In this document: one piece after another, positions 25,799-35,433 of the stretch
Layout: each line of letters starts with the position of its first letter
How positions within the stretch are numbered: the first letter of the stretch is position 1
From: Pseudomonas sp. RIT-562
GTDB taxonomy: Bacteria; Pseudomonadota; Gammaproteobacteria; Pseudomonadales; Pseudomonadaceae
Assembly (NCBI RefSeq): GCF_026241895.1
Contig: NZ_JAPJIV010000009.1
Span: forward strand, 124,001 to 188,000
Reading direction: 5' to 3'
Length of the DNA stretch: 64,000 bases
The notes under the pieces: generated by a model
Told to the model about the DNA's origin: nothing
The model's database searches: none
What the model saw: the letters and a program-made list of their open reading frames with translations, nothing else
Translations under genes and position numbers: made by a program

Positions 25799-26296
25799 AT
25801 GCTGTTTGTGGTAATGCTGGGGGGTAAACATCCGCGCGCCAGGATTGAGGTTCACGATGTGGTGTTCGCTGTTGCCGATAGTCTGCAAGAGACTTATGCG
25901 CAGTTACGACAAGGCTGGTTCGGCAGTCCCACCGGCGTGCACATCGACTCGTGGATGCGGGTTGATGGTGTCGAAGGCTGGAAAGTACAACTGAGCCCGC
26001 TGGCCCCCGCAGCGGACTCGCCGCGCCTGTACTTCATCAATCTGGGAGGCTATGAACCTGCGGTGTTTGGTGAGGCTCACCATTATCTGCTGGTGGTTGC
26101 CCGGAACAGGAAAGAAGCGGCTGCGAAGGGCAAGCGGCAAATGCCGACGCACTGGACCCAGTCACATACCGATGCGCTGATGGATGTGGATGATTGCCTG
26201 CCGATTGACCTGGTGGGAGGGCGTTACATTCATTTGGTCGAGGGTGAACATGGCGGGATTGTTCAGGGTAACGATTACATCGTCCTGCCGGGGTGA
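25799..26296 (+). CDS. DUF1543 domain protein
   Basis: A 165-residue soluble protein beginning MLFVVMLGGKHPRARIEVHDVVFAVAD, the highly characteristic start of DUF1543. Two similar halves (residues about 1-85 and 86-160) suggest an internal duplication. Function is unknown. It lies downstream of the GFA-type gene and ends in a REP cluster. Confidence 0.88.
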   Translation: MLFVVMLGGKHPRARIEVHDVVFAVADSLQETYAQLRQGWFGSPTGVHIDSWMRVDGVEGWKVQLSPLAPAADSPRLYFINLGGYEPAVFGEAHHYLLVVARNRKEAAAKGKRQMPTHWTQSHTDALMDVDDCLPIDLVGGRYIHLVEGEHGGIVQGNDYIVLPG

Positions 26297-26321
26297 GTGG
26301 TGTTGGGGGATACCTGCATAA

Positions 26322-26530
26322 CCGCGATCGCGAGCAGGCTCACTCCTACACGGGATTTGGGGTGCATGCATCATCTGCGTGTGGCACAGATCTCTGTAGG
26401 AGCCTGGCTTGCCAGCGATGGCGCCCGCACAATCGCCATCGCCGGCAAGCCGGGCTCCTACGGGTTTGTGCCGAACCCAATCCCGAGTACACCCTCGGTC
26501 ATTGTAGGAGCCTGGCTTGCCAGCGATGAG
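26322..26530. repeat. Cluster of REP elements
   Basis: Three elements: 'gcgatcgcgagcaggctcac' with tcctaca (26322-26350), a complete inverted pair (26395-26461: 'tgtaggagcctggcttgcca' versus 'cgccggcaagccgggctcct'), and a single arm at 26502-26530. They fill the 270-base gap between DUF1543 and the M20 gene. Confidence 0.85.
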
Positions 26531-26566
26531 TCCCTGTCAGGCAGCCGATTCCACCGGGTTAACCAA

Positions 26567-27901
26567 TCAGGATTTGCCCTTGGCGTGCTCCGGATAGTTC
26601 AGCACAAACTGCACATGTGCCTTCACCCCGGTCGCAAAGGTGGCTTCATCGACGGTGAAGTTGGGGCTGTGATTGTTTGGGGCGGTGGTCATGTCCTGGT
26701 TTTCCGGGGTGGCGCCGAGGAATACGAACAGGCCGGGCACCTTCTGGGCGTAGTAGGAAAAATCTTCGCTGGGCGACAGCGATGACTCAAGCCGCGTGAC
26801 CTTACCCGGTGCTGCCAGCTCCAGGGCCGGCACCATGGCTTCGGTCAGGGCCGGGTCATTGACGGTGACCGGAGCATTGTTGACCAGCAGCAACTTGGCT
26901 TCGGTTCCATAAGCACTGGCGATGCCGCTGACCAGTGGCGGCATTTTCTGCAGGATGGTGTCGCGGATGTCGGCGTTGTTGGTGCGAATGGTCCCGGTCA
27001 TCTCCAATGTCTCGGGAATGATGTTCGACGCCGCCCCGGCATTGATCGTGCCGACGCTGATCACCCCCATGCCCTTGGTCAGATCGATGCGTCGGCTGAC
27101 CAGCGTCTGCATCGCGGCAATGATGCCCTGGCTGGTGACTATCGGATCATTGCCACTCCAGGGCGCCGAGCCATGGGTCTGTTGCCCCTTGAGCTGGATG
27201 CGGAATGAGTCGCTGCTGTTGAGCACTGTTCCGGCCTTGTAGTAGAGGTGCCCGGTCGGGTAGCCCGCCATCACGTGCAAGGCGAATATCGCCTCGACCT
27301 TGGGCGAGTCCAGGGCGCCGTCGCGCATCATCGCCTGCGCGCCGATCAAGGTGTCAGTCTGGAACTCGTCGACATCGGCGGCGCCTTCTTCAGCAGGTTG
27401 AAACAGGAACACCACCGTGCCGCGCAGCTGGTCGCGATGCTCGGCCAGCACCTTCGCTGCACCCAACAGCATGGCGGTGTGGGTGTCGTGGCCGCAGGCG
27501 TGCATTACCGGCACGCTCTTGCCCAGTCGAATGCCGGTGGCCTGGCTGGCGAAGGGCAGGTTGGTCATCTCCTTCACCGGCAGCGCGTCCATGTCGGCCC
27601 GCAAGGCCACCACTGGGCCGGGCAATCCACCTTTGAGCACACCCACCACGCCCGTCTTGCCGACCTGAGTGCGCACTTCGATGTTCGACGCCTTGAGCTG
27701 GGCGGCGACCAACGCGGCCGTCTTGACCTCTTGGTTGCCGAGCTCGGGATGCTGGTGAATGGTTTGGCGCAGTTCAATGACGTGCTGGTTGACCGAGCTG
27801 ACTGCGGAGTCTACCCAGTCCTGGTCGGCTGCGTGGCTGGAGGTGGCACCCAGTGCAGTCAACAGGGACAGGTACAAGGGCGCTAGGATCGGGCGTTTCA
27901 A
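26567..27901 (-). CDS. Exported M20-family metallohydrolase (hippurate hydrolase / amidohydrolase type)
   Basis: A 444-residue zinc- or manganese-type amidohydrolase with an N-terminal export signal (about residues 1-25, ...ALGATSSHAADQ). Metal and catalytic motifs are visible: HACGHDTH, the acidic pair in PAEEGAADVDE and HVMAGYPTG, together with LRADMDALPV. Members hydrolyse N-acyl amino acids or indole-amide conjugates. The frame has no good ATG; a TTG at 27901 gives exactly the signal peptide, whereas the ATG at 27982 would add 27 non-homologous residues. It is likely periplasmic. It has no co-directional partners, and the intergenic gap to the RES toxin (27902-28114) shows no gene. Confidence 0.88.
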   Translation of the reverse strand: MKRPILAPLYLSLLTALGATSSHAADQDWVDSAVSSVNQHVIELRQTIHQHPELGNQEVKTAALVAAQLKASNIEVRTQVGKTGVVGVLKGGLPGPVVALRADMDALPVKEMTNLPFASQATGIRLGKSVPVMHACGHDTHTAMLLGAAKVLAEHRDQLRGTVVFLFQPAEEGAADVDEFQTDTLIGAQAMMRDGALDSPKVEAIFALHVMAGYPTGHLYYKAGTVLNSSDSFRIQLKGQQTHGSAPWSGNDPIVTSQGIIAAMQTLVSRRIDLTKGMGVISVGTINAGAASNIIPETLEMTGTIRTNNADIRDTILQKMPPLVSGIASAYGTEAKLLLVNNAPVTVNDPALTEAMVPALELAAPGKVTRLESSLSPSEDFSYYAQKVPGLFVFLGATPENQDMTTAPNNHSPNFTVDEATFATGVKAHVQFVLNYPEHAKGKS

Positions 27902-28114
27902 AGTAAGGTTCTCTCTTATGTTTTTTATAGTCCGGCAGACATTGCCGCGCCCAAGGGTATGGGCTCCCAGGCAGGGCAGCAAAGGTGAATGACCGGTAAT
28001 CGCACGGCTTTTGATATTTGTTTGCAGCTCCCTACCAAGGGCAAAAAACCTGCACGATATGGACAGCGATCAGCACTGGCCGGATAGCGCCAGCGCTGTC
28101 GTTTACCGCTGGAA

Positions 28115-28807
28115 TCAGGCTTCGTGGATCTGGTTGACCCCGGTAATCTGCCCGTTCCAGATCATCTCGTAATGGGCAGTCTGGATGATCGACGAGACCG
28201 GCCTGGGCGTCATCAGTGCCCAGCAGTGGTTGCCCACCAAGCGTACCGAGTGGTAACGCAGGCCGGGACACCCAGCCTGCTTGACACTCTTGCCGAGGCG
28301 ATGGGAAGCCGCGTAATCGTCGGGCGCGTAGATCGGATCCTTCATGGCGATGGACGTCGCGTCTTTCATCGCTGCATCGACGAAGGCGCAGGCCAGTCCG
28401 CGAAAGACAAACCGTTCATAGTTCAGCCCCTGCACCCTGGACCAGTACAGGCTCTGGTGATGTTGCACTTCGGCCAGGGCAGTTTCCATCGAGGCTGCCA
28501 GGTACAACACGCCAAAGCTGCCATCGCTGAAGCGCGAGCCCGCAGGGTTGACGTGGGTGAAGGGCGCGGTGGCGTAGGAGCAGCCGGGAATGCCGAAGGG
28601 GATCTCGCAGCGCGGGATCATCTCGATCTGGCCCAGCTCGTTCCTGAGCCGAGGATTGGTCAACGCCTGGATCTGGTACAGCGCCTCGAATTCCTGGGCG
28701 TCGGCTACGTCATCGAACAGGTTGATCGGCGGGAACTTCGAATTGACCAGGCGATAAGCCTGCACCTGCTCGCCAGCCAAGGTCGGCAAGCGGCTGAGCG
28801 TCACCAT
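28115..28807 (-). CDS. RES-domain toxin (NAD-degrading toxin of type II TA system)
   Basis: A 230-residue protein of the RES family, named after conserved Arg, Glu and Ser residues; here AYRLV (Arg19), ALAEVQHH (Glu) and YHSVRLVG (Ser). RES toxins destroy cellular NAD+. The gene overlaps the upstream antitoxin by 7 bases, so it depends on it for translation. Autoregulation through inverted repeats upstream of the antitoxin is expected. Its length is slightly above the RES core because of an N-terminal extension of about 40 residues. Confidence 0.9.
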   Translation of the reverse strand: MVTLSRLPTLAGEQVQAYRLVNSKFPPINLFDDVADAQEFEALYQIQALTNPRLRNELGQIEMIPRCEIPFGIPGCSYATAPFTHVNPAGSRFSDGSFGVLYLAASMETALAEVQHHQSLYWSRVQGLNYERFVFRGLACAFVDAAMKDATSIAMKDPIYAPDDYAASHRLGKSVKQAGCPGLRYHSVRLVGNHCWALMTPRPVSSIIQTAHYEMIWNGQITGVNQIHEA

Positions 28808-29205
28808 TGCGCGCCCCGCAATACGTCGATCCGGCGGAAGGTCTCGTACAGCGCGATCATGTCTCCCTGGGCCATGATCTCCAGGGGCGAACGTCCGTTG
28901 AAGAACTCGTTGTGATTGGCCATCGCAGGGAAGCCGTAGACGTTTTCCGGATTATCAAACACCAGCCGCAGCGCCGCGTGGATGTTCAGCACAAAGCTGA
29001 TGCGCTGCATCTGATCGGCATCCAGGGTCACCGACCAGTCCGGGTCGCGCTGCTTGGCGCGGGTGTGGGTGCTGCGGGAAATCCGCAGGATCCGACACGC
29101 CTGCTCGGCGGATGCGGCCCATTTCTCAATGATACCTACCGCAGCGCGCAGGCCGGCCACACATTGGTCCTTGGAAAATGCCTGGGAGGGAAGGGCGATT
29201 GCCAT
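28801..29205 (-). CDS. Xre/MbcA/ParS-type antitoxin
   Basis: A 134-residue antitoxin with an N-terminal HTH-like part (AGLRAAVGIIEKWAASAEQACRILRISRSTHTRAKQRD) and a C-terminal MbcA/ParS/Xre toxin-binding (DUF2384) domain (FVLNIHAALRLVF...NEFFNGRSPLEIMAQGDMIALYETFRRIDVLRGAQW). It neutralises the RES toxin encoded next. It starts with ATG 29205 and ends by overlapping the toxin start, classic antitoxin-first order. Confidence 0.92.
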   Translation of the reverse strand: MAIALPSQAFSKDQCVAGLRAAVGIIEKWAASAEQACRILRISRSTHTRAKQRDPDWSVTLDADQMQRISFVLNIHAALRLVFDNPENVYGFPAMANHNEFFNGRSPLEIMAQGDMIALYETFRRIDVLRGAQW

Positions 29206-29225
29206 CAGATGTGCCTCGGCTGCTA

Positions 29226-29264
29226 ATCTATAGACTAATTTATAGGCTTTTTGCGTCTATAGAT
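29226..29264. promoter_or_regulatory. Inverted-repeat operator of the RES/Xre TA operon
   Basis: ATCTATAGAC (29226-29235) and its exact inverse GTCTATAGAT (29255-29264) with 19 bases between; a third similar element TTTATAGG lies in the middle. It sits immediately upstream of the antitoxin start, the expected site for autorepression. Confidence 0.82.
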
Positions 29265-29378
29265 CAAGTGGCGGTTATTTCACCGTTTGCGACACGAGCC
29301 GCCTGCTTCGCGTTTAAATGAGTTCGTGAGCGGCATAGGGTGTACCATCAAGGACTGTTCATCAGATATCAGTTTGCC

Positions 29379-29813
29379 ATGACCACGCAAAGCCAAGAGA
29401 GCCGCCAGATCGTAGCTTCTCTGGCGCACCGAGTGGGCCCCGACGCTGGCTCCGCAAGGATTGCCCAGGCGCTGGTCACCACTTTGCAGGATATGGATGC
29501 AGCCCTCACGCCGATCATTGGCAAGCAGGGGGCCGTCGCACTTTACCGCCGCAGCCTGCACCTTTGCATAGGCAAGCAGCCGCATCTGGCCGGCACCTGC
29601 GACAGTGTGCAGGCTTCGCAGGATGTGCTGGCCCTCGAGTCGCTGCTTGTCGAGCAGAGTGCTGCCGACGCTTTGCGCTTCAGCGAAGTCATGCTGACCA
29701 CCTTTTATGAGTTGTTGATCACGCTGATCGGGCCCTCGCTCACCGCACGTTTGCTTTGTGACGTGTGGGGACCTTCCCTGAGCGACACCCCTTCGCAGGA
29801 AATTTCGCCATGA
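29379..29813 (+). CDS. Conserved helical protein encoded upstream of the KaiC-like gene
   Basis: A 144-residue soluble, mostly helical protein with no recognised domain. Start chosen at ATG 29379, removing a 13-residue extension. Sequence such as IAQALVTTLQDMDAALTPIIGKQGAVALYRRSLHLC suggests a helix bundle. It overlaps the kaiC-like start by four bases (ATGA), so it is translationally coupled to the KaiC ATPase and histidine kinase. It could be a KaiC partner, comparable in position to the KaiB-like partners in other operons, though it is not itself KaiB-like in sequence. Confidence 0.7.
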   Translation: MTTQSQESRQIVASLAHRVGPDAGSARIAQALVTTLQDMDAALTPIIGKQGAVALYRRSLHLCIGKQPHLAGTCDSVQASQDVLALESLLVEQSAADALRFSEVMLTTFYELLITLIGPSLTARLLCDVWGPSLSDTPSQEISP

Positions 29814-31269
29814 GCAGCAAAGTAACTATCAACCGTCTGGCCACGGGCGTGCCGGGACTGGACGAAGTGCTGGGCGGAGGACTACCGGAATTTTCGTTCA
29901 ACCTGATCGCCGGCCCGCCAGGCTGCGGCAAGACTACCCTGGCCCACCAGATGATGTTCGCCCTGGCGACACCTGAGCGCCCGGCGCTGTTCTCACCGTG
30001 CTTGGCGAACCGCCGCTGAAGATGCTGCGCTACCAGCAGCAGTTCGACTTCTTCGACAGCGAAGCCATCAACCACTCCGTACGCTATATCAACCTGGCCG
30101 ACGACACTTTGGCCGGCGACCTGGACGAAGTGCTGCGGCGCATCGTCAGCGAGGTGCAAACCCATGCGCCGGCGCTGGTCTTTGTCGACTCGTTCCGCTC
30201 GGTAGTATTGGCCAGCCAGACCCAGAACAACCCGAACAACAACCTGCCGCAGTTCGTCCAGCAGTTGGGCATGTTGATGACCACCTGGCAGGCGACGACT
30301 TTCCTGATTGGCGAGTATTTCACTGAAACCGACACCAACCCGATTTTCACCGTGGCCGACGGCTTGATCTGGCTGCGTCAGAGCGTGCAGCGCAACTCCA
30401 TGGTGCGCAAGATGGAAATCATGAAGATGCGCGGCCAACCGACGCTGCCGGGGTTGCACACCTTCCGTATCGCCACGTCGGGGATCAAGGTCTTTGCACC
30501 GGTGGCCACCGACCGCTATGAAGCGCCTCGGGCACCCATCGGCGAGCGCCTGAAAATGGGCGTGCCGCAGCTCGACGAAATGCTCGGCGGCGGCCTGCCT
30601 CGTGGCTATTCGCTGCTGGTCGCCGGGCCTTCGGGTTCGGGCAAGAGCATCCTCGCCGCGACCTTCCTGGCCGAAGGCGCGCGCAATGGCGAAACCGGCG
30701 TGATCGCAGTCTTCGAACAGCGTCCCAACCATTCGCAGAACGCTACCCTGGCCGCCCTGATCGAGGCCGACAAGGTGGGCCTGGTGGACAGCCGCGCGCC
30801 GGACCTGTCCATCGATGAAATCGTGCACTTGCTGCTCAGTGAAATCCGCCGCCTGAAAGCCACCCGGGTGGTGATCGACTCACTGTCAGGTTTCGAACTG
30901 GCGCTGGCGCCGACTTTCCGCGAAGACTTTCGCGAGTCGCTGTCGCGCATGGTCACCGCATTGACCGGCGCAGGGGTCAGCGTGCTGATGACTTCCGAGC
31001 TGGAAGACCGCTACACCGACCTGCGATTCAGCCCCTACGGCACGGCGTTCCTCACCGACGCGATCATCGTGCAGCGCTACATTGAAGTGCAGAGCCGCTT
31101 GCTGCGGATCATGGCGGTGGTCAAGGTGCGCTCCAGCGCGCACTCTGACGAGTTGCGCCTGTACCGCATAGACAATGACGGGTTGCAGATCGGCGACCGC
31201 TTGCCGGATCAGGAAGGTTTGCTCGGCGGGCGCCCGACCCGGCGCCACACCGACCTCGACAATGGATGA
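29810..31269 (+). pseudogene. KaiC-like double-domain RecA-type ATPase with a frameshift
   Basis: Two overlapping frames make one KaiC-like protein of about 486 residues. The first (29810) encodes the N-terminal CI part with GVPGLDEVLGGGLPE and Walker A GPPGCGKTT. The second continues (from about 29998) through the CI remainder into a second RecA core (GVPQLDEMLGGGLPRG, GPSGSGKSI). At 29990-29995 the bases ttctcacc replace the ttcttcacc expected for ...LFFTVLGEP...; restoring one T joins the frames. It shows a lone Glu in each catalytic pair position (LGEP and FEQRP) instead of the EE of cyanobacterial KaiC, so clock-like ATPase behaviour should not be assumed. It is coupled upstream to the 144-aa gene and downstream to a histidine kinase. 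Confidence 0.88.
29986..29996 (+). other. Site of the kaiC-like -1 frameshift
   Basis: The run ctgttctcacc lacks one T relative to the reading frame required on both sides. One missing base accounts for the break, the same defect type as in arcA. Confidence 0.75.
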
Positions 31270-31277
31270 GGGATATC

Positions 31278-32297
31278 ATGGACGGTGCTGATGACCGGGA
31301 CGAAAAAGCGCGGGTGACTGCCGCTCGTGAGTTGTTCCTGCTGGGTCAGAAAACCGTTGAAGCGCGGGCGGTGCTGATGGCCCTGCAACAGGAATTGAGC
31401 GAGGCCAACACCCAGCGGCTGGACAATCAGCAGGTCGAGCAATTGATCGAGGCCAATCAACAGCTGGTGCTGAGGATTCTTTCGGCGCAGTCCGATGCCG
31501 AAATAAACCGGCGTACCGATAGCGAGCAACGGCTGTTCCTGGAGATGCGCGAAGCCAACGAGCAGCTGGTTATTGCCGCCCTCAGCGCGCAACAACTGCA
31601 AGCCTCAGCCGAACAAACGCTGGCGCAGCAACGCAACACCCTGGCGGTGGTCGCCCACGAGTTGCGTCACCCCCTGACGCCAATCAGCCTGATCGCCGGG
31701 CGCCTGGTACGGGTGCCCAGCGCGGAGCTGCCGCGCATGCAGCAGTTGATCGAAGGGCAGGTCAGGCACATGTCACGGTTGGTGGAAGACTTGCTTGATG
31801 TCGCCCGCGTCAGCACCGGGAAGTTGCGCCTGGACTGCTGCCAGGTCGATATGGTCCCGATCATTGAAGACGCCATTGAACTGTGCCGATCGGTGATGAA
31901 CGACCACAGGCTGCAGTTCACGGCCGATGTGCCGCCAGGGCCGTTGACCGTCAATGGCGATGCCGTGCGCCTCACGCAAATCCTCGGCAACCTGCTGGGC
32001 AACGCTGCCAAGTACACGCCAGAGGGCGGTATAGTCACGTTGGCGGTAACCGTCAACGGCGGGGAACTGATCATGCGTATTCGTGATAACGGCATCGGTA
32101 TTTCCGCCCAGGCACTGCCGTATGTTTTCGAGCCCTTCGTGCAGGACATCCAGGCTGTCGGCTTCAACAGTGCTGGCCTGGGCATCGGCTTGACGGTGGT
32201 GCGAGAGCTGGTCGAGGCGCACGGTGGTCGCGTAACCGGTCACAGCGAAGGCGATGGCTTGGGCAGCGAGTTCGTGGTCACGTTGCCCTTGGTCTGA
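31278..32297 (+). CDS. Soluble sensor histidine kinase of the KaiC-like operon
   Basis: A 339-residue kinase without a transmembrane segment or receiver domain. The N-terminal 110 residues form a long coiled coil (Gln/Glu/Ala-rich). The H box is VVAHELRHPLTPISLI, followed by an HATPase domain with N box GNLLGNAAKYTPEGG and G boxes RDNGIGIS and GLGIGLTVV. It may transmit KaiC status by phosphotransfer, but no response regulator is in the operon. ATG 31278 is preferred because GAGGG precedes it; ATG 31266 overlaps the kaiC stop. Confidence 0.9.
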   Translation: MDGADDRDEKARVTAARELFLLGQKTVEARAVLMALQQELSEANTQRLDNQQVEQLIEANQQLVLRILSAQSDAEINRRTDSEQRLFLEMREANEQLVIAALSAQQLQASAEQTLAQQRNTLAVVAHELRHPLTPISLIAGRLVRVPSAELPRMQQLIEGQVRHMSRLVEDLLDVARVSTGKLRLDCCQVDMVPIIEDAIELCRSVMNDHRLQFTADVPPGPLTVNGDAVRLTQILGNLLGNAAKYTPEGGIVTLAVTVNGGELIMRIRDNGIGISAQALPYVFEPFVQDIQAVGFNSAGLGIGLTVVRELVEAHGGRVTGHSEGDGLGSEFVVTLPLV

Positions 32298-32395
32298 GGG
32301 TTGGTGCAAGGCCCCCCTTTCTGGCGATAAAAAGCTCGCTTGTTTTGCTGTATTGTCCTGCTTCCAGGGATCTGATGGCTGACAAGGAGTTCGCA

Positions 32396-32962
32396 ATGAC
32401 ACTGACCCACGACCGTTTGATGGAAATCGCCAGGACCAACCCGGCCAACGTCGAGATTCTCGAACGGTTGCCCGCACTTGGCCTGAACCAATGCATGCTC
32501 ACTGCCGGCTGCCTGTTCCAGGCGGTGTGGAACCATCACGACGACAAACCCGCAGCGTGGGGCATCAAGGACTACGACGTTTTCTACTTTGACCAGGACC
32601 TGTCCTGGGAAGCCGAGAACCAGGTCATTCTCGCCGCCAAGGCGCTGTTCGAAGACCTTGAACTGAATATTGAGATCAAGAACCAGGCACGCGTGCACCT
32701 GTGGTACGGCGAGCGCTTTGGCGGGGCGTATCCCCAGCTCAAGTCGGCGAAGGAGGGCATTGATCGTTACCTGATCGCCGGCACCTGCATTGGCGTGGAT
32801 GTGCCGGGCGGCGAGCTATATGCGCCCTATGGCCTGGAAGACGTCGAGAACGGCGTGCTGCGGATCAACCCGGTGAACCATCAGTTCGATCTGTTCGAAC
32901 AGAAAGCCCAGAGTTATCAGGAGCGCTGGCCCTGGTTGAAGATTGTTTATCCAGCTGTTTAA
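32396..32962 (+). CDS. Nucleotidyltransferase-fold protein (DUF925 type)
   Basis: A 188-residue protein of the DUF925/NTP_transf_6 family. Core: NQCMLTAGCLFQAVWNH, WGIKDYDVFYFDQDLSWEAE (carrying the DxD-like acidic pair) and NQARVHLWYGERFG. The reaction is unknown. AAGGAG is six to seven bases before the ATG. It is followed by the DUF72 gene with a gap of 13 bases, so the two probably form an operon. Confidence 0.87.
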   Translation: MTLTHDRLMEIARTNPANVEILERLPALGLNQCMLTAGCLFQAVWNHHDDKPAAWGIKDYDVFYFDQDLSWEAENQVILAAKALFEDLELNIEIKNQARVHLWYGERFGGAYPQLKSAKEGIDRYLIAGTCIGVDVPGGELYAPYGLEDVENGVLRINPVNHQFDLFEQKAQSYQERWPWLKIVYPAV

Positions 32963-32975
32963 CCCAGGACAAACC

Positions 32976-33725
32976 ATGATAACAACGTGCATCGGCTGCG
33001 CCGGCTGGAATCTGCCCCGGGACCAGTGGCCGATGTTTGCCACCGAGGGCACTCACCTGCAGCGTTATGCGTCACGGCTGACGGCAGTGGAAATCAACAG
33101 TTCGTTTTACCGACCACATCGCCCACAGACCTATTTGCGCTGGGCCGAATCGGTTCCGCCGGGGTTTCGCTTCTCGGTCAAGTTGCCCAAGCTGATCACC
33201 CATGTTCAGCGCTTGCAGGATTGCGAGCTGCTGCTGGATGAATTTATCGGTCAATGCACGGCCCTCGGCGATGCCCTGGGTTGTTTACTGGTGCAGTTGC
33301 CGCCGTCGCTGGCGTACGACGAAGCCGTAGCATCGGCATTTTTCCGCGCCTTGCGCCTGCGTTACACCGGGGCTGTGGTAGTTGAGCCGCGCCATGCCAG
33401 TTGGCAAAACGCGCAGGCCCTGCTGGTGGCGGAGCAGGTCGGTCGGGTAGCGGCTGATCCAGCGGCGATTCCGGGGGGTGACGTGCCGGGTGGCTGGCCG
33501 GGGATTCAGTATTGGCGCTGGCATGGCTCGCCCCGCATCTACCACAGTGCCTACGACAGCCAACGCCTGCAGGCGCTGGCGCAGCAGGTGCAAATTGCGA
33601 CTCAGGCAGGGCACCAGGCCTGGTGCATCTTCGACAATACCGCCAGCGGTTTTGCCGTGGGCAATGCCTTGACCCTGCAGTCGTTACTCGCCCCGGCGGG
33701 CAACAAAACGCTCGTTTGCAAATAG
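32976..33725 (+). CDS. DUF72 family protein
   Basis: A 249-residue soluble TIM-barrel-like protein of the DUF72 (YecE) family. Typical features: IGCAGWNLPRDQWP at the N-terminus, AVEINSSFYRPHRPQTYLRWAESVPPGFRFSVKLPKLITH, LLVQLPPSLAYD and YWRWHGSPRIYHSAYD. Biological role unknown. It starts at ATG 32976, directly after the nucleotidyltransferase-like gene. Confidence 0.9.
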   Translation: MITTCIGCAGWNLPRDQWPMFATEGTHLQRYASRLTAVEINSSFYRPHRPQTYLRWAESVPPGFRFSVKLPKLITHVQRLQDCELLLDEFIGQCTALGDALGCLLVQLPPSLAYDEAVASAFFRALRLRYTGAVVVEPRHASWQNAQALLVAEQVGRVAADPAAIPGGDVPGGWPGIQYWRWHGSPRIYHSAYDSQRLQALAQQVQIATQAGHQAWCIFDNTASGFAVGNALTLQSLLAPAGNKTLVCK

Positions 33726-33804
33726 CCTTCAATTACCGCTTCGTGCAGTCGATAACCTGATCAGAACAGCCATCTGCAGCATGGTTGCGCCCAACTGATC
33801 GGGG

Positions 33805-35427
33805 ATGCACAGAGTGTCGATAAAATTACGCTTGATACTGCTGATTGTTACCGGCCTGCTCACGGCCTTGGTCATGAGCCTGGTCAGTTATGTGGGGAAC
33901 ACGCAGATGGCCGGGGCGGTGAGTGACAGCGAAGTCAGCATGGCTGCGCTGCGCAACCACCTCGAAGCCGACATGATGCATGACGCCCTGCGCGCCGATG
34001 TGTTGTCGGCGATGCTGGTGGGGCTTGGCAAGAGCACCAGCAGCAAGGCCGAGGTGCGTAGCTCCATCGATGAACACGCGACCCGTTTTCGTGAGGTGCT
34101 GGGCAACAACCTCAAGCTGCCGGTCAACGCTACCATCAAAGCTGGCCTGGACCAGATCAAGCCGAGCCTCGATACCTATATCAACGCGGCCGAACGCATA
34201 GTCGGGTTGGCGCTGGAGGATCCGCAGGCGGCGCAGCAGCAATTGGGCAGTTTTAATGCCGCGTTCAGCCAGCTCGAAGACCAGATGGCTGCGCTCAGCG
34301 AACTGATCGAAAGCGATACCCAGCAGACTAGCGTTGGTACCCAGCAGGCCATCAGCAACGCCAACGTTGCCCTCGCAGGTGTCCTGATCGCCAGCCTGCT
34401 GTTGCTGCTGGTGCAGGGGCGCTGGGTGTTGCGCAGCATCATGGGACCGCTGCAAACCGCCAGTCGCATCGCCGACAGCATCGCCCACGGGCACCTGAGC
34501 GAACCGATTGCCGAACCTGCCGGCAAGGATGAAGCCAGCACCCTGATTCGCAGCCTGGCGACTATGCAGCGCGACTTGCGCGGCATGATCGAAGTCGTGC
34601 GCAGCAACGCCCATGGGGTGAGCGGCATGAGTGAACGGTTGAGCAGTGGTTGCCACGAGGTGGCCGACAGCAGTCAGCAGCAGAGCAGCGCCGCCAGCAC
34701 CATGGCCGCCGCTGCCAGTGAAATGACGGCGAGCATCGAAGAGATCACCCGGCATGCCGAGCGCGCGTTGAACATGGCCAATCAGGCGGAAAACCTGGCC
34801 AAGGAAGGCGGTCGGGTGATCCATCAGGTGGTCAGCGACATGGACGGCATCGCGCGTTCCGCGCAGCAGTCGGCGCAGGTCATCCGTACCCTGGACAAGG
34901 AGTCCGAAGGGATCTTCAGCATCATCCAGGTCATCAAGGGCATTGCTGACCAGACCAACCTGCTGGCACTGAATGCCGCGATCGAAGCTGCCCGCGCCGG
35001 AGAGCAGGGCCGTGGTTTTGCCGTGGTGGCTGACGAAGTCCGTAGCCTGGCAGGCCGTACCAGCGCCTCCACCCAGGAAATCGCCGGCATGGTTGCACGC
35101 ATCCAGCAAAGCACTCGGGAAGCGGTGAGCAGCATGGAGGCCGGAGTGGCGCAGGTCGACAAGGGCATGGCGGTAACCGCCGAGGTCGAGCGGGCGATCC
35201 GGGAGATTCTCGACGCCACGTTGAACACCACGCAGCTGGTCAACGACATCACTCGCACCATTGGTGAGCAAAGCCTGGCCAGCAACGAAATCGCCCATCA
35301 GGTGGAAATGATTGCCGGGATGTCGGAGGGCAACAGCCGGGTGATCGGCCAAACGGCCTCGACCACCGATGAACTGGCGAGCCTGGCGGGGCAGTTGTCG
35401 CAATCGGTGGACAGGTTCCGACTTTGA
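33805..35427 (+). CDS. Methyl-accepting chemotaxis protein
   Basis: A 540-residue chemoreceptor. TM1 (about residues 8-28), a periplasmic four-helix-bundle sensor (about 30-190), TM2 (about 192-212), HAMP (about 213-265) and a long coiled-coil signalling domain with the conserved hairpin [35 protein letters not shown]. It detects an unknown ligand and controls swimming. The start at ATG 33805 puts TM1 immediately at the N-terminus. No pentapeptide tether (WEF-type) is seen at the C-terminus. It sits upstream of the peptide ABC operon but separated by REPs. Confidence 0.92.
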   Translation: MHRVSIKLRLILLIVTGLLTALVMSLVSYVGNTQMAGAVSDSEVSMAALRNHLEADMMHDALRADVLSAMLVGLGKSTSSKAEVRSSIDEHATRFREVLGNNLKLPVNATIKAGLDQIKPSLDTYINAAERIVGLALEDPQAAQQQLGSFNAAFSQLEDQMAALSELIESDTQQTSVGTQQAISNANVALAGVLIASLLLLLVQGRWVLRSIMGPLQTASRIADSIAHGHLSEPIAEPAGKDEASTLIRSLATMQRDLRGMIEVVRSNAHGVSGMSERLSSGCHEVADSSQQQSSAASTMAAAASEMTASIEEITRHAERALNMANQAENLAKEGGRVIHQVVSDMDGIARSAQQSAQVIRTLDKESEGIFSIIQVIKGIADQTNLLALNAAIEAARAGEQGRGFAVVADEVRSLAGRTSASTQEIAGMVARIQQSTREAVSSMEAGVAQVDKGMAVTAEVERAIREILDATLNTTQLVNDITRTIGEQSLASNEIAHQVEMIAGMSEGNSRVIGQTASTTDELASLAGQLSQSVDRFRL

Positions 35428-35433
35428 CCAGTG

